DNA of 8,079 nucleotides from SZAS-18 sp031370675 (GCA_031370675.1 JANMQT010000055.1:1-8079); one strand, 5' to 3'; positions 1 through 6,635 are shown, counted from the first letter of the stretch. The notes: generated from the sequence alone by a model not told the origin. Translations and numbers: made by a program.

Positions 1-593
1 AGTTCGATGAACCGGAGCAGGTAGCCATGTTCGCCGGCGAATTGGATCAGCGCCGGCAGTTGGTCCTCATTGCGACCGCGCATCAGCACGCAGTTGAGCT
101 TGATGCTCTCAAAGCCCGCCGCGCGCGCGGCGTCCAGGCCCCCCAGGGTTTGCGCCAGGAAATCGCGGCCCGTAATCGCGGCGTACTGCACCGGGTCCAG
201 CGTATCGAGCGAGATGTTCACCGTCCGGACGCCGTAGTGCCGTAACGCGGCCGCGATGGTCAGGCGCCGGCCGGCGACTTCGACGATCCGCGGCAGCAGC
301 GATCCGTTCGTGGAGACGCCGAGGTCCTGCAGGGCGGGGATCTCCGCGAGTAGCCGGAAAAGCTCCAGGATGTTGGACCGCGTCAAGGGCTCGCCGCCGG
401 TGACGCGCAGCTTGGTCACGCCCAAGGTAGTGGCGACGCGCACCAGCCGGGCAATTTCCTCGTAGCGCAGGATCTCGGCGCGCGGCAGCCATTCCTGCAA
501 TTCCTGCGGCATGCAGTAGACGCAGCGCTCGTTGCAGCGGTCGGTCACTGAAACGCGCAGGTACGAAATCCGGTGCCCAAAACGATCCTCCAT
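1..593 (-). CDS. moaA: GTP 3',8-cyclase MoaA, partial (C-terminal part beyond window)
   Basis: Radical SAM enzyme for the first step of molybdenum cofactor synthesis: GTP to 3',8-cyclo-7,8-dihydro-GTP, which MoaC then converts to cyclic pyranopterin monophosphate. Read on the minus strand from ATG at 593, the frame is open to the window edge and gives about 197 residues. It begins MEDRFGHRISYLRVSVTDRC, as MoaA proteins do. The radical SAM cluster motif is CNERCVYC (C20, C24, C27), followed by the SAM-binding GGEPL (66-70), STNG (94-97), VNISLDTLDP (125-134) and LRFIEL at the edge. Family members are about 320-340 residues, so roughly 130 are missing here, including the second Fe-S site and the C-terminal GG tail. 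Residues about 103-114 look like an insertion of around ten residues compared with typical MoaA. There is no strong Shine-Dalgarno before the ATG, but the start fits the family N-terminus. Identification is secure; the start is fairly secure. Confidence 0.96.
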   Translation of the reverse strand, partial: MEDRFGHRISYLRVSVTDRCNERCVYCMPQELQEWLPRAEILRYEEIARLVRVATTLGVTKLRVTGGEPLTRSNILELFRLLAEIPALQDLGVSTNGSLLPRIVEVAGRRLTIAAALRHYGVRTVNISLDTLDPVQYAAITGRDFLAQTLGGLDAARAAGFESIKLNCVLMRGRNEDQLPALIQFAGEHGYLLRFIE

Positions 594-732
594 GGCGCTA
601 TCTAAGCGGCGGCGCCCGGCCGGGCAAGCGGTGATCGGTGGCGGGACCGCGTTTTCCTCGAATGGAATCGGGCGCGACTTCGTCCAAATCCTGCTACCTT
701 TTGCCTTGGGACAGGTTCCATCTCTTTGCCCT
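594..732. promoter_or_regulatory. Divergent intergenic region, moaA / lipoprotein gene
   Basis: This 139-bp gap lies between divergent genes and should hold both promoters. On the plus strand TACCTT (695-700) is a plausible -10 for the lipoprotein gene, but the matching -35 (around GCGACT, 673-678) is poor. No convincing promoter or ribosome site was seen for moaA. No molybdenum-cofactor riboswitch-like structure was recognised by eye. Confidence 0.3.
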
Positions 733-1236
733 ATGAAAATTTTCCCCGTCTTTCGCGCGCTGTCGCTCTCCGTCATCGCCTTGGCCGCGCTGGCCCTGCC
801 CGCGTGTTCGACGCCCGAGATTCGTGCCCAGGATAATCCGGCCATCATGCAGAGCCTGTCGCCTGCCGATCGGTCGCTGGTACTCAGCCACCGGATTCGC
901 ATCGGCCTGAGCAAGTCGGCGGTATTCATCGCCTTGGGCCGGCCCGACCGCGTGGTTCGGGGCTTGAGCCGGGCGGGCCAGATGGAGGCGTGGATTTACA
1001 CAACGACCGAGCAGGTCTACGCCGGCGGCTTTGGCGCCTTCCCGTCACCCGTGTTTGCTTCCGCTTACGTCTGGGGGGGCGGACGGCGACCTTATGGTTT
1101 CCACGGCGGATACTGGGGGGGCGGAGGCTGGGGCGGCGGTGGTTTCTGGAGTCCCTGGGTCAATGTCCAAGTCCCACGCCGCCGCGTCATGTTCGTCGGC
1201 GACCGCGTGGTCGCGTTCGAGGAAATCGGGCGCTAG
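733..1236 (+). CDS. Small Gly/Trp-rich lipoprotein with BamE/SmpA-like stretch
   Basis: Predicted 167-residue lipoprotein of unknown role. The start at 733 gives a clean lipoprotein signal: basic N-end (MKIFPVFRA), hydrophobic core (10-22), and lipobox LPAC with the lipidated cysteine at C25 followed by Ser-Thr, which suggests outer-membrane sorting by the usual rule. Residues 54-89 (RIRIGLSKSAVFIALGRP, then MEAWIY) resemble the BamE/SmpA/OmlA pattern of 'I..GMS...V...LG.P....G..E.W.Y'; this is a family resemblance, not proof. Residues 97-142 are very rich in Gly, Trp, Tyr and Phe. The end (VPRRRVMFVGDRVVAFEEI) looks like a closing beta strand. A longer in-frame reading from 532 would bury the signal peptide, so it was not used. 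The stop overlaps that of the converging regulator gene. Two identical G7 tracts lie in the Gly-rich part. Confidence 0.8.
   Translation: MKIFPVFRALSLSVIALAALALPACSTPEIRAQDNPAIMQSLSPADRSLVLSHRIRIGLSKSAVFIALGRPDRVVRGLSRAGQMEAWIYTTTEQVYAGGFGAFPSPVFASAYVWGGGRRPYGFHGGYWGGGGWGGGGFWSPWVNVQVPRRRVMFVGDRVVAFEEIGR
1071..1125 (+). repeat. Two identical 13-bp direct repeats with G7 tracts
   Basis: CTGGGGGGGCGGA occurs at 1071-1083 and again at 1113-1125, exactly 42 bp (14 codons) apart, inside the lipoprotein gene. Both copies are read in the same frame as (Val/Tyr)-Trp-Gly-Gly-Gly. Each contains a run of seven G. Recombination between the copies would delete 14 codons in frame. Slippage in either run would shift the frame and destroy the C-terminus. 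Confidence 0.85.
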
Positions 1237-1691
1237 GCGGCGGCCAGTTTGGCGCGCTTGCGACGGGGCGCCTGCACTCCGTGCGTGGCCGCGACGAACG
1301 CGGCGAGGCTCGTCTGATTCAACTCCCGCTCGAGGGCCGTCTGGGCGGACGCAAAGATCCGGTTCAGCACCGCCTCCATCTGCGCGCCGACCGGGCATTT
1401 CAGGTTCGGTAGCGCCCGTGGCCGATTCAGGGGCTCGGCCGTTTCCACCGCGCGATAGATGTCGCCGAGGGAAATCCGATCGGGCGCATGCGCCAGGCGC
1501 GCGCCGCCGTGCGGGCCCTTCTGCGTTTGCACGAGCCCGGCCTGGTGCAACGCACAGAGCAGCCGGCGCACGACCACCGGATTCGTGTTCGTGCTCGCGG
1601 AGATGTCCGACGACGTCAGGCTCTGCCCGTCGGAATGCGCGAGCAGCAACAGCGTGTGCACGCCCATGGCAAAACGACAACTGGCTGGCAT
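1233..1691 (-). CDS. Rrf2-family transcriptional regulator without Fe-S cysteine triad
   Basis: DNA-binding regulator of the Rrf2 family (relatives: IscR, NsrR, CymR, YwnA), 152 residues from ATG at 1691. The N-terminus MPASCRFAMGVHTLLLLAH is the family's first helix. A winged helix follows: SLTSSDISASTNTNPVVVRRLLCALHQAGLV (24-54), wing KGPHGGARLA (58-67) and the signature ISLGDIYRAVE (73-83). The loop where IscR and NsrR carry three cluster cysteines has only one (C99, in LKCPVG); C5 and C46 lie elsewhere. This suits the non-Fe-S, YwnA/CymR-like branch. The tail (APRRKRAKLAAA) is basic. The frame stays open upstream to 1823, but those residues do not look like the family, and the weak AGGTGA at 1713-1718 is too far upstream to decide the start. 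The gene is divergent from ubiD and may regulate itself and that gene; the target is not proven. Confidence 0.9.
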   Translation of the reverse strand: MPASCRFAMGVHTLLLLAHSDGQSLTSSDISASTNTNPVVVRRLLCALHQAGLVQTQKGPHGGARLAHAPDRISLGDIYRAVETAEPLNRPRALPNLKCPVGAQMEAVLNRIFASAQTALERELNQTSLAAFVAATHGVQAPRRKRAKLAAA

Positions 1692-1798
1692 GTCAGGACT
1701 GTAACCCAGATCAGTCACCTCGAAAGGCGCGAGTTCGAAAAGGTCCGCGTCGGGGCTCGGTGTTCGACAGCCGCCCGAAACCAAGCTTTCATGGTCCC
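1692..1798. promoter_or_regulatory. Divergent promoter region, Rrf2 regulator / ubiD
   Basis: This 107-bp region must carry both promoters if each gene has its own. On the minus strand TACAGT (revcomp of 1698-1703) is a -10-like hexamer only a few bases from the regulator ATG, so a very short or absent leader is possible. Short dyads are present: ACTG (1698-1701) with CAGT (1712-1715), CTCG (1719-1722) with CGAG (1730-1733), and the palindrome TTCGAA (1734-1739). Any could be part of an Rrf2 operator, but none matches a known consensus. Neither start codon has a good Shine-Dalgarno. Confidence 0.35.
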
Positions 1799-3268
1799 AT
1801 GTCGTATCGCTCGTTCTCCGCATTCGTCGACGCGCTCGATCGGGCCGGCGAACTGCGCCGCATCGCGGAGCCGGTGGCGACGGAGCTGGAAATCACCGCA
1901 ATCGCCGATCGCGAGATGAAGTCCCCAAACGGCGGCAAGGCGCTGCTCTTCGAGCGGCCGACCATCGCGGGCCAGCCGTCGCGCTTTCCCGTGGCAATCA
2001 ATACGATGGGATCGAAGCGGCGCATGGCGATCGCGTTGCAGGTGAATGACGTCGAGGACCTCGCGCAGGAGATGCAATTGATCCTCAAGGCGAAGCCGCC
2101 GACCAATCTTCGGCAGGGCTGGGAATTGTTGAAGCAGGGGGTGAACCTGCTCCACGCGCGGCCCAAGCACGTGAGCGGGGGCGCCTGCAAGGACGTGGTG
2201 CAGATTTTTCGCGAGGGCGAGGCTGCGGGGCTGACACTCGCCGATCTGCCCGTCTTGCAATGCTGGCCGAAGGACGGCGGGCGCTTCGTCACGCTGCCCA
2301 ATGTCCACACGCGCGATCCGGACACGGGCGAGCGCAACGTCGGAATGTACCGCATGCAGGTGTACGACGACCGTGCCACGGGGATGCACTGGCAGGTGCA
2401 CAAGGTCGGGGCCCGGCACGGCAAGCGCTACTACGAGCGCGGCGAGCGGATGCCCGTGGCCGTGACGCTGGGCGGCGATCCGGCGTACACCTTCGCCGCC
2501 ACCGCGCCGCTGCCCGATGGTCTGGACGAGATCCTGTTCGCCGGTTTCTGCCGGAAGAAATCCGTCGAACTGGTGAAATGCGAGACGAACGACCTCGAGG
2601 TGCCGGCCGACGTGGATTTCGTCCTCGAGGGCTATGTGCAGCCGGGCGAATTGCGGGCAGAGGGTCCATTCGGGGATCACACCGGATTTTATACGCCGGT
2701 GGATGACTATCCGGTCTTCCACCTCACCGCGATCACGCACCGGAAGGAGGCGATCTATCCCGCGACCATCGTCGGCATTCCGCCCATGGAGGACTTCTAC
2801 ATGGGCACCGCCAGCGTGCGTGTGTTCCTGCCGGTCTTTCGGATGAATTTTCCCGAGATCGTCGATCTTGCATTGCCCGCCGAGGGCGTGTTCCACAACC
2901 TCGTTTTCGTCAGTATTCGCAAGCAATACCCGTGGCAGGCGTACAAGATCATGCATGGCCTGTGGGGCATGGGGCAGATGATGTTCAGCAAGTACATCGT
3001 GGTGGTGGACGAGGACTGCGACGTGCACAACACGAGCGAAGTGCTTTTCCGGCTCTGCGCAAACACCGACCCCCAGCGTGACAGCACGTTCATCAAGAGC
3101 CCGTGTGATTCGCTGGATCATGCCCAGACGCTGCCAAACATCGGGACGCACATGGGATTGGACGCCACGCGCAAGCTGCCGGGCGAGGGCTACCACCGCG
3201 GCTGGCCCGAACTTGTGAAGATGGATGCCGCGACGTTGCAGCGGGTCGAGCGGCTTTTTGCGGGCTGA
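1799..3268 (+). CDS. ubiD: UbiD-family prenylated-FMN decarboxylase
   Basis: 489-residue (de)carboxylase of the UbiD family, which uses prenylated FMN supplied by a UbiX partner (not in this window). The ATG at 1799 gives MSYRSFSAFVDALDRAGELRRI, the usual UbiD N-terminus (family length about 490). Visible motifs are NGGKALLFE early on, LPNVHTRDPDTG, NVGMYRMQVYD (N180, R185) and TGMHWQVHKVGARH (194-207), which form the metal/prFMN site. RAEGPFGDHTGFY follows, with R286 and E288 of the catalytic Arg-Glu network, then PPMEDFYMG and KSPCDSLDH near the end. Possible substrates are the quinone precursor 4-hydroxy-3-polyprenylbenzoate or the equivalent acid of futalosine-type menaquinone synthesis; sequence alone does not decide, so ubiD is used as a family name. 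The frame is open upstream to 1031, but that stretch lies over the Rrf2 gene and has no family similarity. No Shine-Dalgarno is visible. The role in arginine synthesis is nil as far as known; adjacency to argC may be incidental. Confidence 0.93.
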   Translation: MSYRSFSAFVDALDRAGELRRIAEPVATELEITAIADREMKSPNGGKALLFERPTIAGQPSRFPVAINTMGSKRRMAIALQVNDVEDLAQEMQLILKAKPPTNLRQGWELLKQGVNLLHARPKHVSGGACKDVVQIFREGEAAGLTLADLPVLQCWPKDGGRFVTLPNVHTRDPDTGERNVGMYRMQVYDDRATGMHWQVHKVGARHGKRYYERGERMPVAVTLGGDPAYTFAATAPLPDGLDEILFAGFCRKKSVELVKCETNDLEVPADVDFVLEGYVQPGELRAEGPFGDHTGFYTPVDDYPVFHLTAITHRKEAIYPATIVGIPPMEDFYMGTASVRVFLPVFRMNFPEIVDLALPAEGVFHNLVFVSIRKQYPWQAYKIMHGLWGMGQMMFSKYIVVVDEDCDVHNTSEVLFRLCANTDPQRDSTFIKSPCDSLDHAQTLPNIGTHMGLDATRKLPGEGYHRGWPELVKMDAATLQRVERLFAG

Positions 3269-3296
3269 ACCCCTGGCGGCGGAATTCAGCGCAAAC

Positions 3297-3326
3297 GATG
3301 GACGTCGGCGATGGATGTCCTACATT
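3297..3326 (+). promoter_or_regulatory. Candidate argC promoter with tandem repeat
   Basis: TGGACG (3299-3304, four of six to TTGACA) and TACATT (3321-3326, four of six to TATAAT) are separated by 16 bp and lie just before argC. The -35 hexamer sits inside the first copy of an imperfect direct repeat, GATGGACGTC (3297-3306) and GATGGATGTC (3310-3319), nine of ten identical with a 13-bp period. The repeat could be an operator or chance. Confidence 0.4.
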
Positions 3327-3336
3327 CGCCCGCCAT

Positions 3337-3341
3337 GGAGG
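3337..3341 (+). promoter_or_regulatory. Shine-Dalgarno that selects the argC GTG start
   Basis: GGAGG at 3337-3341 is followed by a 5-base spacer and GTG at 3347. It is the best ribosome site in the window. It lies inside the in-frame reading that begins at ATG 3335, so it argues for the downstream GTG. Confidence 0.6.
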
Positions 3342-3346
3342 AACGC

Positions 3347-4378
3347 GTGAAAGTCGCGGTGGTCGGTGCGAGCGGATATTCCGGCGAGGAACTGGTCGGT
3401 CTCCTGCTGCGTCATCCGCGCGCCGATCTCATATGTGTCACGTCCCGCGCGGAAGCCGGTCGCCGGCTCGATGACGTCTATCCGCGATTCCGCGACGCGC
3501 GTCGGCCACACGCCCCCGTCTTCGTCGCGCCGGCAGTCGAGACAATCATCGCCTCGCGGGCCGCGTTTGTCTTCCTCGCGCTGCCCCATGGTCTCGCCGC
3601 GGAATTTGCGGCGCCACTGGTGGCGGCAGGCCTGGGGGTGATCGATCTCAGCGCGGATTTCCGCCTGCGCGACGTAGCGGTTTACCGCGAATTCTACGGG
3701 CATGAGCATCCCGCGCCGGCGCTGTTGGAGCGCGCGGTGTACGGGCTGCCGGAACTGCATCGCGGGGAGATCGCCCAGTCGCGCCTGGTGGCTGCGCCGG
3801 GCTGTTATCCCACCGGCGTGCTCGTGCCGCTGGTTCCCCTGCTGCGGCGGAAGTTGCTCGACCCGGCCCAAATCCTCGTGAGCAGCCTGAGCGGCGTTAG
3901 CGGGGCGGGGCGCAAGGCGGATGTGGCGCTGTTATTTTCGGAATTGAATGAGTCGGCCAAGGCCTATGGCAGTCCAAAGCACCGGCACCTTTCCGAGATC
4001 GAGCAGGAGCTCTCCCTGGCCGCGGGTGCGCCCGTGGTGATCAATTTCACGCCGCACCTCATACCGATTACGCGCGGAATCTTGACGACGATTTACGCGA
4101 CTCCAAATCATGGCGTCGAGGCGGCGCAAATCGGCGCCGCCTGGAAGGAAGCGTACGGCGCGGAGCCGTTCGTTCGCTTGCTAGAGGGCGAAGATCGCCT
4201 GCCGGAGATTCGTCACGTAGCGAACACCAATTTCATCGACCTGGCGTGGCGGCACGATCCGCGCACGGGCCGCGTGATTCTATTCAGCGCCGAGGACAAC
4301 CTCGTGAAGGGGGCCTCCGGGCAGGCCGTGCAGTGTTTCAACTTGATGGCGGGACTCCCCGAGACCGCAGGGCTGTGA
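3347..4378 (+). CDS. argC: N-acetyl-gamma-glutamyl-phosphate reductase
   Basis: Reduces N-acetylglutamyl phosphate to N-acetylglutamate semialdehyde with NADPH, the third step of ornithine/arginine synthesis, in the cytoplasm. From GTG 3347 the protein has 343 residues, the normal size for the long (type 1) ArgC. The N-terminus MKVAVVGASGYSGEELV holds the NADP-binding loop GASGYSG (7-13). The active-site cysteine is C153 in the signature APGCYPTG. Also seen are FLALPHG, VIDLSADFRL, the SSLSGVSGAGRK loop (179-190), KHRHLSEIEQ (211-220), NFTPHLIPITRGI and the closing KGASGQAVQCFNLM. In-frame ATGs at 3311 and 3335 would add 12 or 4 residues. GTG 3347 is preferred because of GGAGG five bases upstream and because family members start at this point. 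It lies 78 bp after ubiD and 83 bp before argJ. Confidence 0.97.
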   Translation: MKVAVVGASGYSGEELVGLLLRHPRADLICVTSRAEAGRRLDDVYPRFRDARRPHAPVFVAPAVETIIASRAAFVFLALPHGLAAEFAAPLVAAGLGVIDLSADFRLRDVAVYREFYGHEHPAPALLERAVYGLPELHRGEIAQSRLVAAPGCYPTGVLVPLVPLLRRKLLDPAQILVSSLSGVSGAGRKADVALLFSELNESAKAYGSPKHRHLSEIEQELSLAAGAPVVINFTPHLIPITRGILTTIYATPNHGVEAAQIGAAWKEAYGAEPFVRLLEGEDRLPEIRHVANTNFIDLAWRHDPRTGRVILFSAEDNLVKGASGQAVQCFNLMAGLPETAGL

Positions 4379-4430
4379 GTCTGCGCCGTCGCGGCAAAAA
4401 TTCCCACTGGCCCGCGGCGGCGCGCCCCAC

Positions 4431-4436
4431 TATTCT
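4431..4436 (+). promoter_or_regulatory. Possible argJ -10 hexamer
   Basis: TATTCT lies 25 bases before the argJ ATG, the same distance range as the -10-like hexamers before argC (20 bases) and argB (22 bases). No good -35 is seen 16-18 bp upstream, so this is weak. Confidence 0.22.
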
Positions 4437-4461
4437 TCGCGCCCCCACCGGGATACGGAAC

Positions 4462-5685
4462 ATGCCAAGCGATCAGGAATGGAAAAGCATCCCCGGCGGC
4501 GTCACCGCGGCGGCGGGCTACCTTGCCTGGGCGACACACTCCGGCATCAGCGCGAAGGGCGGCACGCGCAAGCCGGATTTGGCCGTCATCCACTCCGAAC
4601 GCGCGGCGGTGGCGGCGGCGACGTTCACGACGAACCTGGTGAAAGCCGCGCCGGTGCGCGTCTCCGCCGTGCATCTGCGTTCCGCTAGTGTGCGAGCCAT
4701 CGTCCTGAACAGCGGCAACGCGAATGCCTGCACCGGACTGCCCGGCATTCAGGCCGCGCAACGCATGGCGCGATCGACCGCCGCGGCGCTGGGCCTGAAG
4801 GAGAAGCAGGTGCTGGTGTGCTCGACGGGAAGAATCGGCGTGCCGCTGCCCGTCGAGAAAATCGAGCAGGCCATGGCGCGGATGATCCGCCGCTCCGGCC
4901 GCGGCGGCAGCGCGCGGGCGGCGCGTGCCATTATGACTTCCGACACGCGACCCAAGGAAGCGGCGGTGCAATTCTCCCTGCGCGGCCGGCTGGTGACGAT
5001 TGGCGGCATCGCCAAGGGCGCGGGCATGATTGATCCCAACATGGCGACGATGCTTTGCGCGATGACGACCGATGCCAGCATCGGCAAGCGTCACCTGCAG
5101 CGCGCACTCAGCGAGGCGGTGGAGCATTCCTTCAACCGCATCACGGTGGACGGCGACATGAGCACAAACGACACGGTCATCCTGCTCGCCAACGGACCGG
5201 CCGATGCGCTGCAGATTCGCCCCGGCACGGCCGAGTTCGATCGCTTCCAGGCCGCGCTGACTCACCTCTGCCGGCAATTTGCGCGCATGATCGTGCTGGA
5301 TGGCGAGCGCGTGTCCAAGTTTGTCGAGGTCCGGGTCACCGGGGCGGCGACGCGCATCGATGCGCGCCGCGCCGCGGACGCCGTCGCGAATTCCATGCTC
5401 GTGAAGTGCGCCTGGTACGGGAGCGATCCAAATTGGGGGCGCATCCTCGACGCCGTGGGATATTCCGGCGCGCGGGTCCGCGAGGAGCTGGTCGATATTT
5501 TCTACAACGGCGTCAGCGCCGTGCATGGCGGCCTGGCCAGCCGGACACCGCTCGCCAAGATCAAGGAAGTGGTCAGCGCGCCACAATTCACTGTGCACAT
5601 CAACCTGCATCTGGGCGCGGCCGAACACACCATCTACACGACCGATCTGACGCCCGCCTACGTCCGGTTCAACATGGGCGAGTGA
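4462..5685 (+). CDS. argJ: Glutamate N-acetyltransferase / ornithine acetyltransferase ArgJ
   Basis: Transfers acetyl from N-acetylornithine to glutamate, yielding ornithine and recycling the acetyl group; bifunctional members also use acetyl-CoA. 407 residues, normal for the family, with ATG at 4462 giving MPSDQEWKSIPGGVTAAAGY. ArgJ is a self-cleaving Ntn-type enzyme. The conserved KGAGMIDPNMATML is present (K185 to L198), so cleavage should fall between A195 and T196, giving an alpha chain 1-195 and a beta chain 196-407 with T196 as nucleophile. The oxyanion-hole motif NSGNANACTG spans 83-92 (T91, G92). NRITVDGDMSTNDT and NWGRILDAVGYSGA are typical of the beta chain. The end, DLTPAYVRFNMGE, matches the family's C-terminal strand. 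Whether it is mono- or bifunctional cannot be read from the sequence; argA is not in the window. The Shine-Dalgarno is weak (GGGA 4450-4453). The start is fairly secure. Confidence 0.97.
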   Translation: MPSDQEWKSIPGGVTAAAGYLAWATHSGISAKGGTRKPDLAVIHSERAAVAAATFTTNLVKAAPVRVSAVHLRSASVRAIVLNSGNANACTGLPGIQAAQRMARSTAAALGLKEKQVLVCSTGRIGVPLPVEKIEQAMARMIRRSGRGGSARAARAIMTSDTRPKEAAVQFSLRGRLVTIGGIAKGAGMIDPNMATMLCAMTTDASIGKRHLQRALSEAVEHSFNRITVDGDMSTNDTVILLANGPADALQIRPGTAEFDRFQAALTHLCRQFARMIVLDGERVSKFVEVRVTGAATRIDARRAADAVANSMLVKCAWYGSDPNWGRILDAVGYSGARVREELVDIFYNGVSAVHGGLASRTPLAKIKEVVSAPQFTVHINLHLGAAEHTIYTTDLTPAYVRFNMGE

Positions 5686-5712
5686 GGGTTGCGCGCGGGC
5701 ATGGTTGTTCGC

Positions 5713-5740
5713 GTGACCCAACCCGAATTCGCGATACAAT
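5713..5740 (+). promoter_or_regulatory. Candidate sigma70-type promoter of argB
   Basis: GTGACC (5713-5718, four of six to TTGACA) and TACAAT (5735-5740, five of six to TATAAT) are spaced by 16 bp. Transcription would start near 5747, leaving a leader of about 16 bases before ATG 5763. This is the best promoter match in the window. It suggests argB can be transcribed independently of argCJ. Confidence 0.55.
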
Positions 5741-5762
5741 AGCGGTCGTTCTTTTCACCGCC

Positions 5763-6635
5763 ATGTCTCTCACTGCCGCCGACCGCATCGAAGCACTCGC
5801 CGACGCGCTTCCCTTCATCCAAAAACTGCAGGGCCAGCCGCTCGTGATCAAATATGGCGGCAGCGCGATGGAGGACGACCAAGTCATCGAGCGCACTTTG
5901 CGCGATGTCGCTTTTCTCGCGGCGGTTGGGTTGAAACCGATCATCGTCCACGGTGGCGGCAAGGCGATTACCGCGCGTCTGCGGGACGCGGGAATCAAGC
6001 CGGTGTTCGTCGCGGGATTGCGCGTCACGGACGCCGCCTCTCTGCGCCTCGTGGCGGAGACGCTGGACGTCCAGGTGAACAAGATGATTGTCGCAAAGTT
6101 GAGCGCCACCGGGTGCAGGGCCGTGGGGATGTCGGGCCGCGATTCCGTCCTCGCCAAAAAAGCGGCCAAGGTGCCGACGAATGATGGCTTGGTCGATCTT
6201 GGCGCGGTGGGTGACGTCGAAAAAGTCTCGCTGGACGCCATCCACGGCGCGCTCGCGCGGGGCGAGGTCCCGGTGATGTCGCCGGTCGGCCGCGACGCGG
6301 CGGGCCAACTGCTCAACGTCAATGCTGACACGGTCGCGGGCGCGACGGCGGCGGCGCTGGGCGCCGGGCGGCTGGTTTACATCAGCGACGTTCCCGGCCT
6401 GATGCGCGATCCGAAGATCGCCGACTCCTTGATCCCGTCGCTGCAAAGCGAGCCGGTGGCTGGGCTGCTCAAGGACGGCATCATCGTGGGCGGTATGATT
6501 CCGAAGGTGGAGTCGGCCCTGCTGGCGCTGTCGCGCGGCGTGGAACGGGTGCATTTGATCGACGGGCGGATTCCGCACGCGCTGTTGATGGCGTTGTTCA
6601 CGCCGCACGGGATCGGCACCGAAATGCTGCCGTAA
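5763..6635 (+). CDS. argB: Acetylglutamate kinase, probably arginine-sensitive type
   Basis: Phosphorylates N-acetylglutamate with ATP, the second step of arginine synthesis. 290 residues from ATG 5763. Motifs of the amino-acid kinase family in order: KYGGSAM (30-36, K30 for phosphate binding), VHGGGKAI (62-69, substrate/phosphate glycine loop), NVNADTVAGATA (185-196), YISDVPGL (206-213) and GGMIPKVE (243-250, K248 in the active site). Compared with the 258-residue E. coli enzyme there are about 25 residues before KYGGSAM (ADRIEALADALPFIQKL), predicted as the N-terminal helix that interlaces dimers into hexamers in arginine-inhibited NAGKs such as those of Pseudomonas and Thermotoga. The C-terminal HGIGTE matches their GxGT arginine-site segment. 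Arginine feedback is therefore expected (inferred). The gene ends 9 bp before a converging gene with no obvious terminator. Confidence 0.97.
   Translation: MSLTAADRIEALADALPFIQKLQGQPLVIKYGGSAMEDDQVIERTLRDVAFLAAVGLKPIIVHGGGKAITARLRDAGIKPVFVAGLRVTDAASLRLVAETLDVQVNKMIVAKLSATGCRAVGMSGRDSVLAKKAAKVPTNDGLVDLGAVGDVEKVSLDAIHGALARGEVPVMSPVGRDAAGQLLNVNADTVAGATAAALGAGRLVYISDVPGLMRDPKIADSLIPSLQSEPVAGLLKDGIIVGGMIPKVESALLALSRGVERVHLIDGRIPHALLMALFTPHGIGTEMLP

Noticed and set aside
109..492. 127-codon minus-strand open frame at the left end
   Set aside because: It is in another frame of the same strand as MoaA; the MoaA frame (open to the edge) has the CxxxCxxC and GGEPL motifs.
1031..1798. Long in-frame extension of UbiD upstream of 1799
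   Set aside because: It lies antisense to the Rrf2 gene and the lipoprotein end, has low-complexity Arg/Ala/Pro composition and no UbiD similarity. The family N-terminus begins at 1799.
1692..1823. N-terminal extension of the Rrf2 regulator up to 1823
   Set aside because: The added 44 residues are unlike Rrf2 proteins, and the extension would overlap the ubiD start. MPASCRFAMG is a typical family N-terminus.
1715..3196. 493-codon minus-strand open frame across ubiD
   Set aside because: Shadow of the GC-rich ubiD codons; His/Arg/Leu-rich with no recognisable domain.
4385..4400. GCCG-TCG-CGGC hairpin after argC as a terminator
   Set aside because: The stem is only 4 bp and it is followed by A residues on the plus strand, not a T-run.
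4213..5739. 508-codon minus-strand open frame across argJ
   Set aside because: Antisense shadow of argJ, which has all its catalytic motifs on the plus strand.
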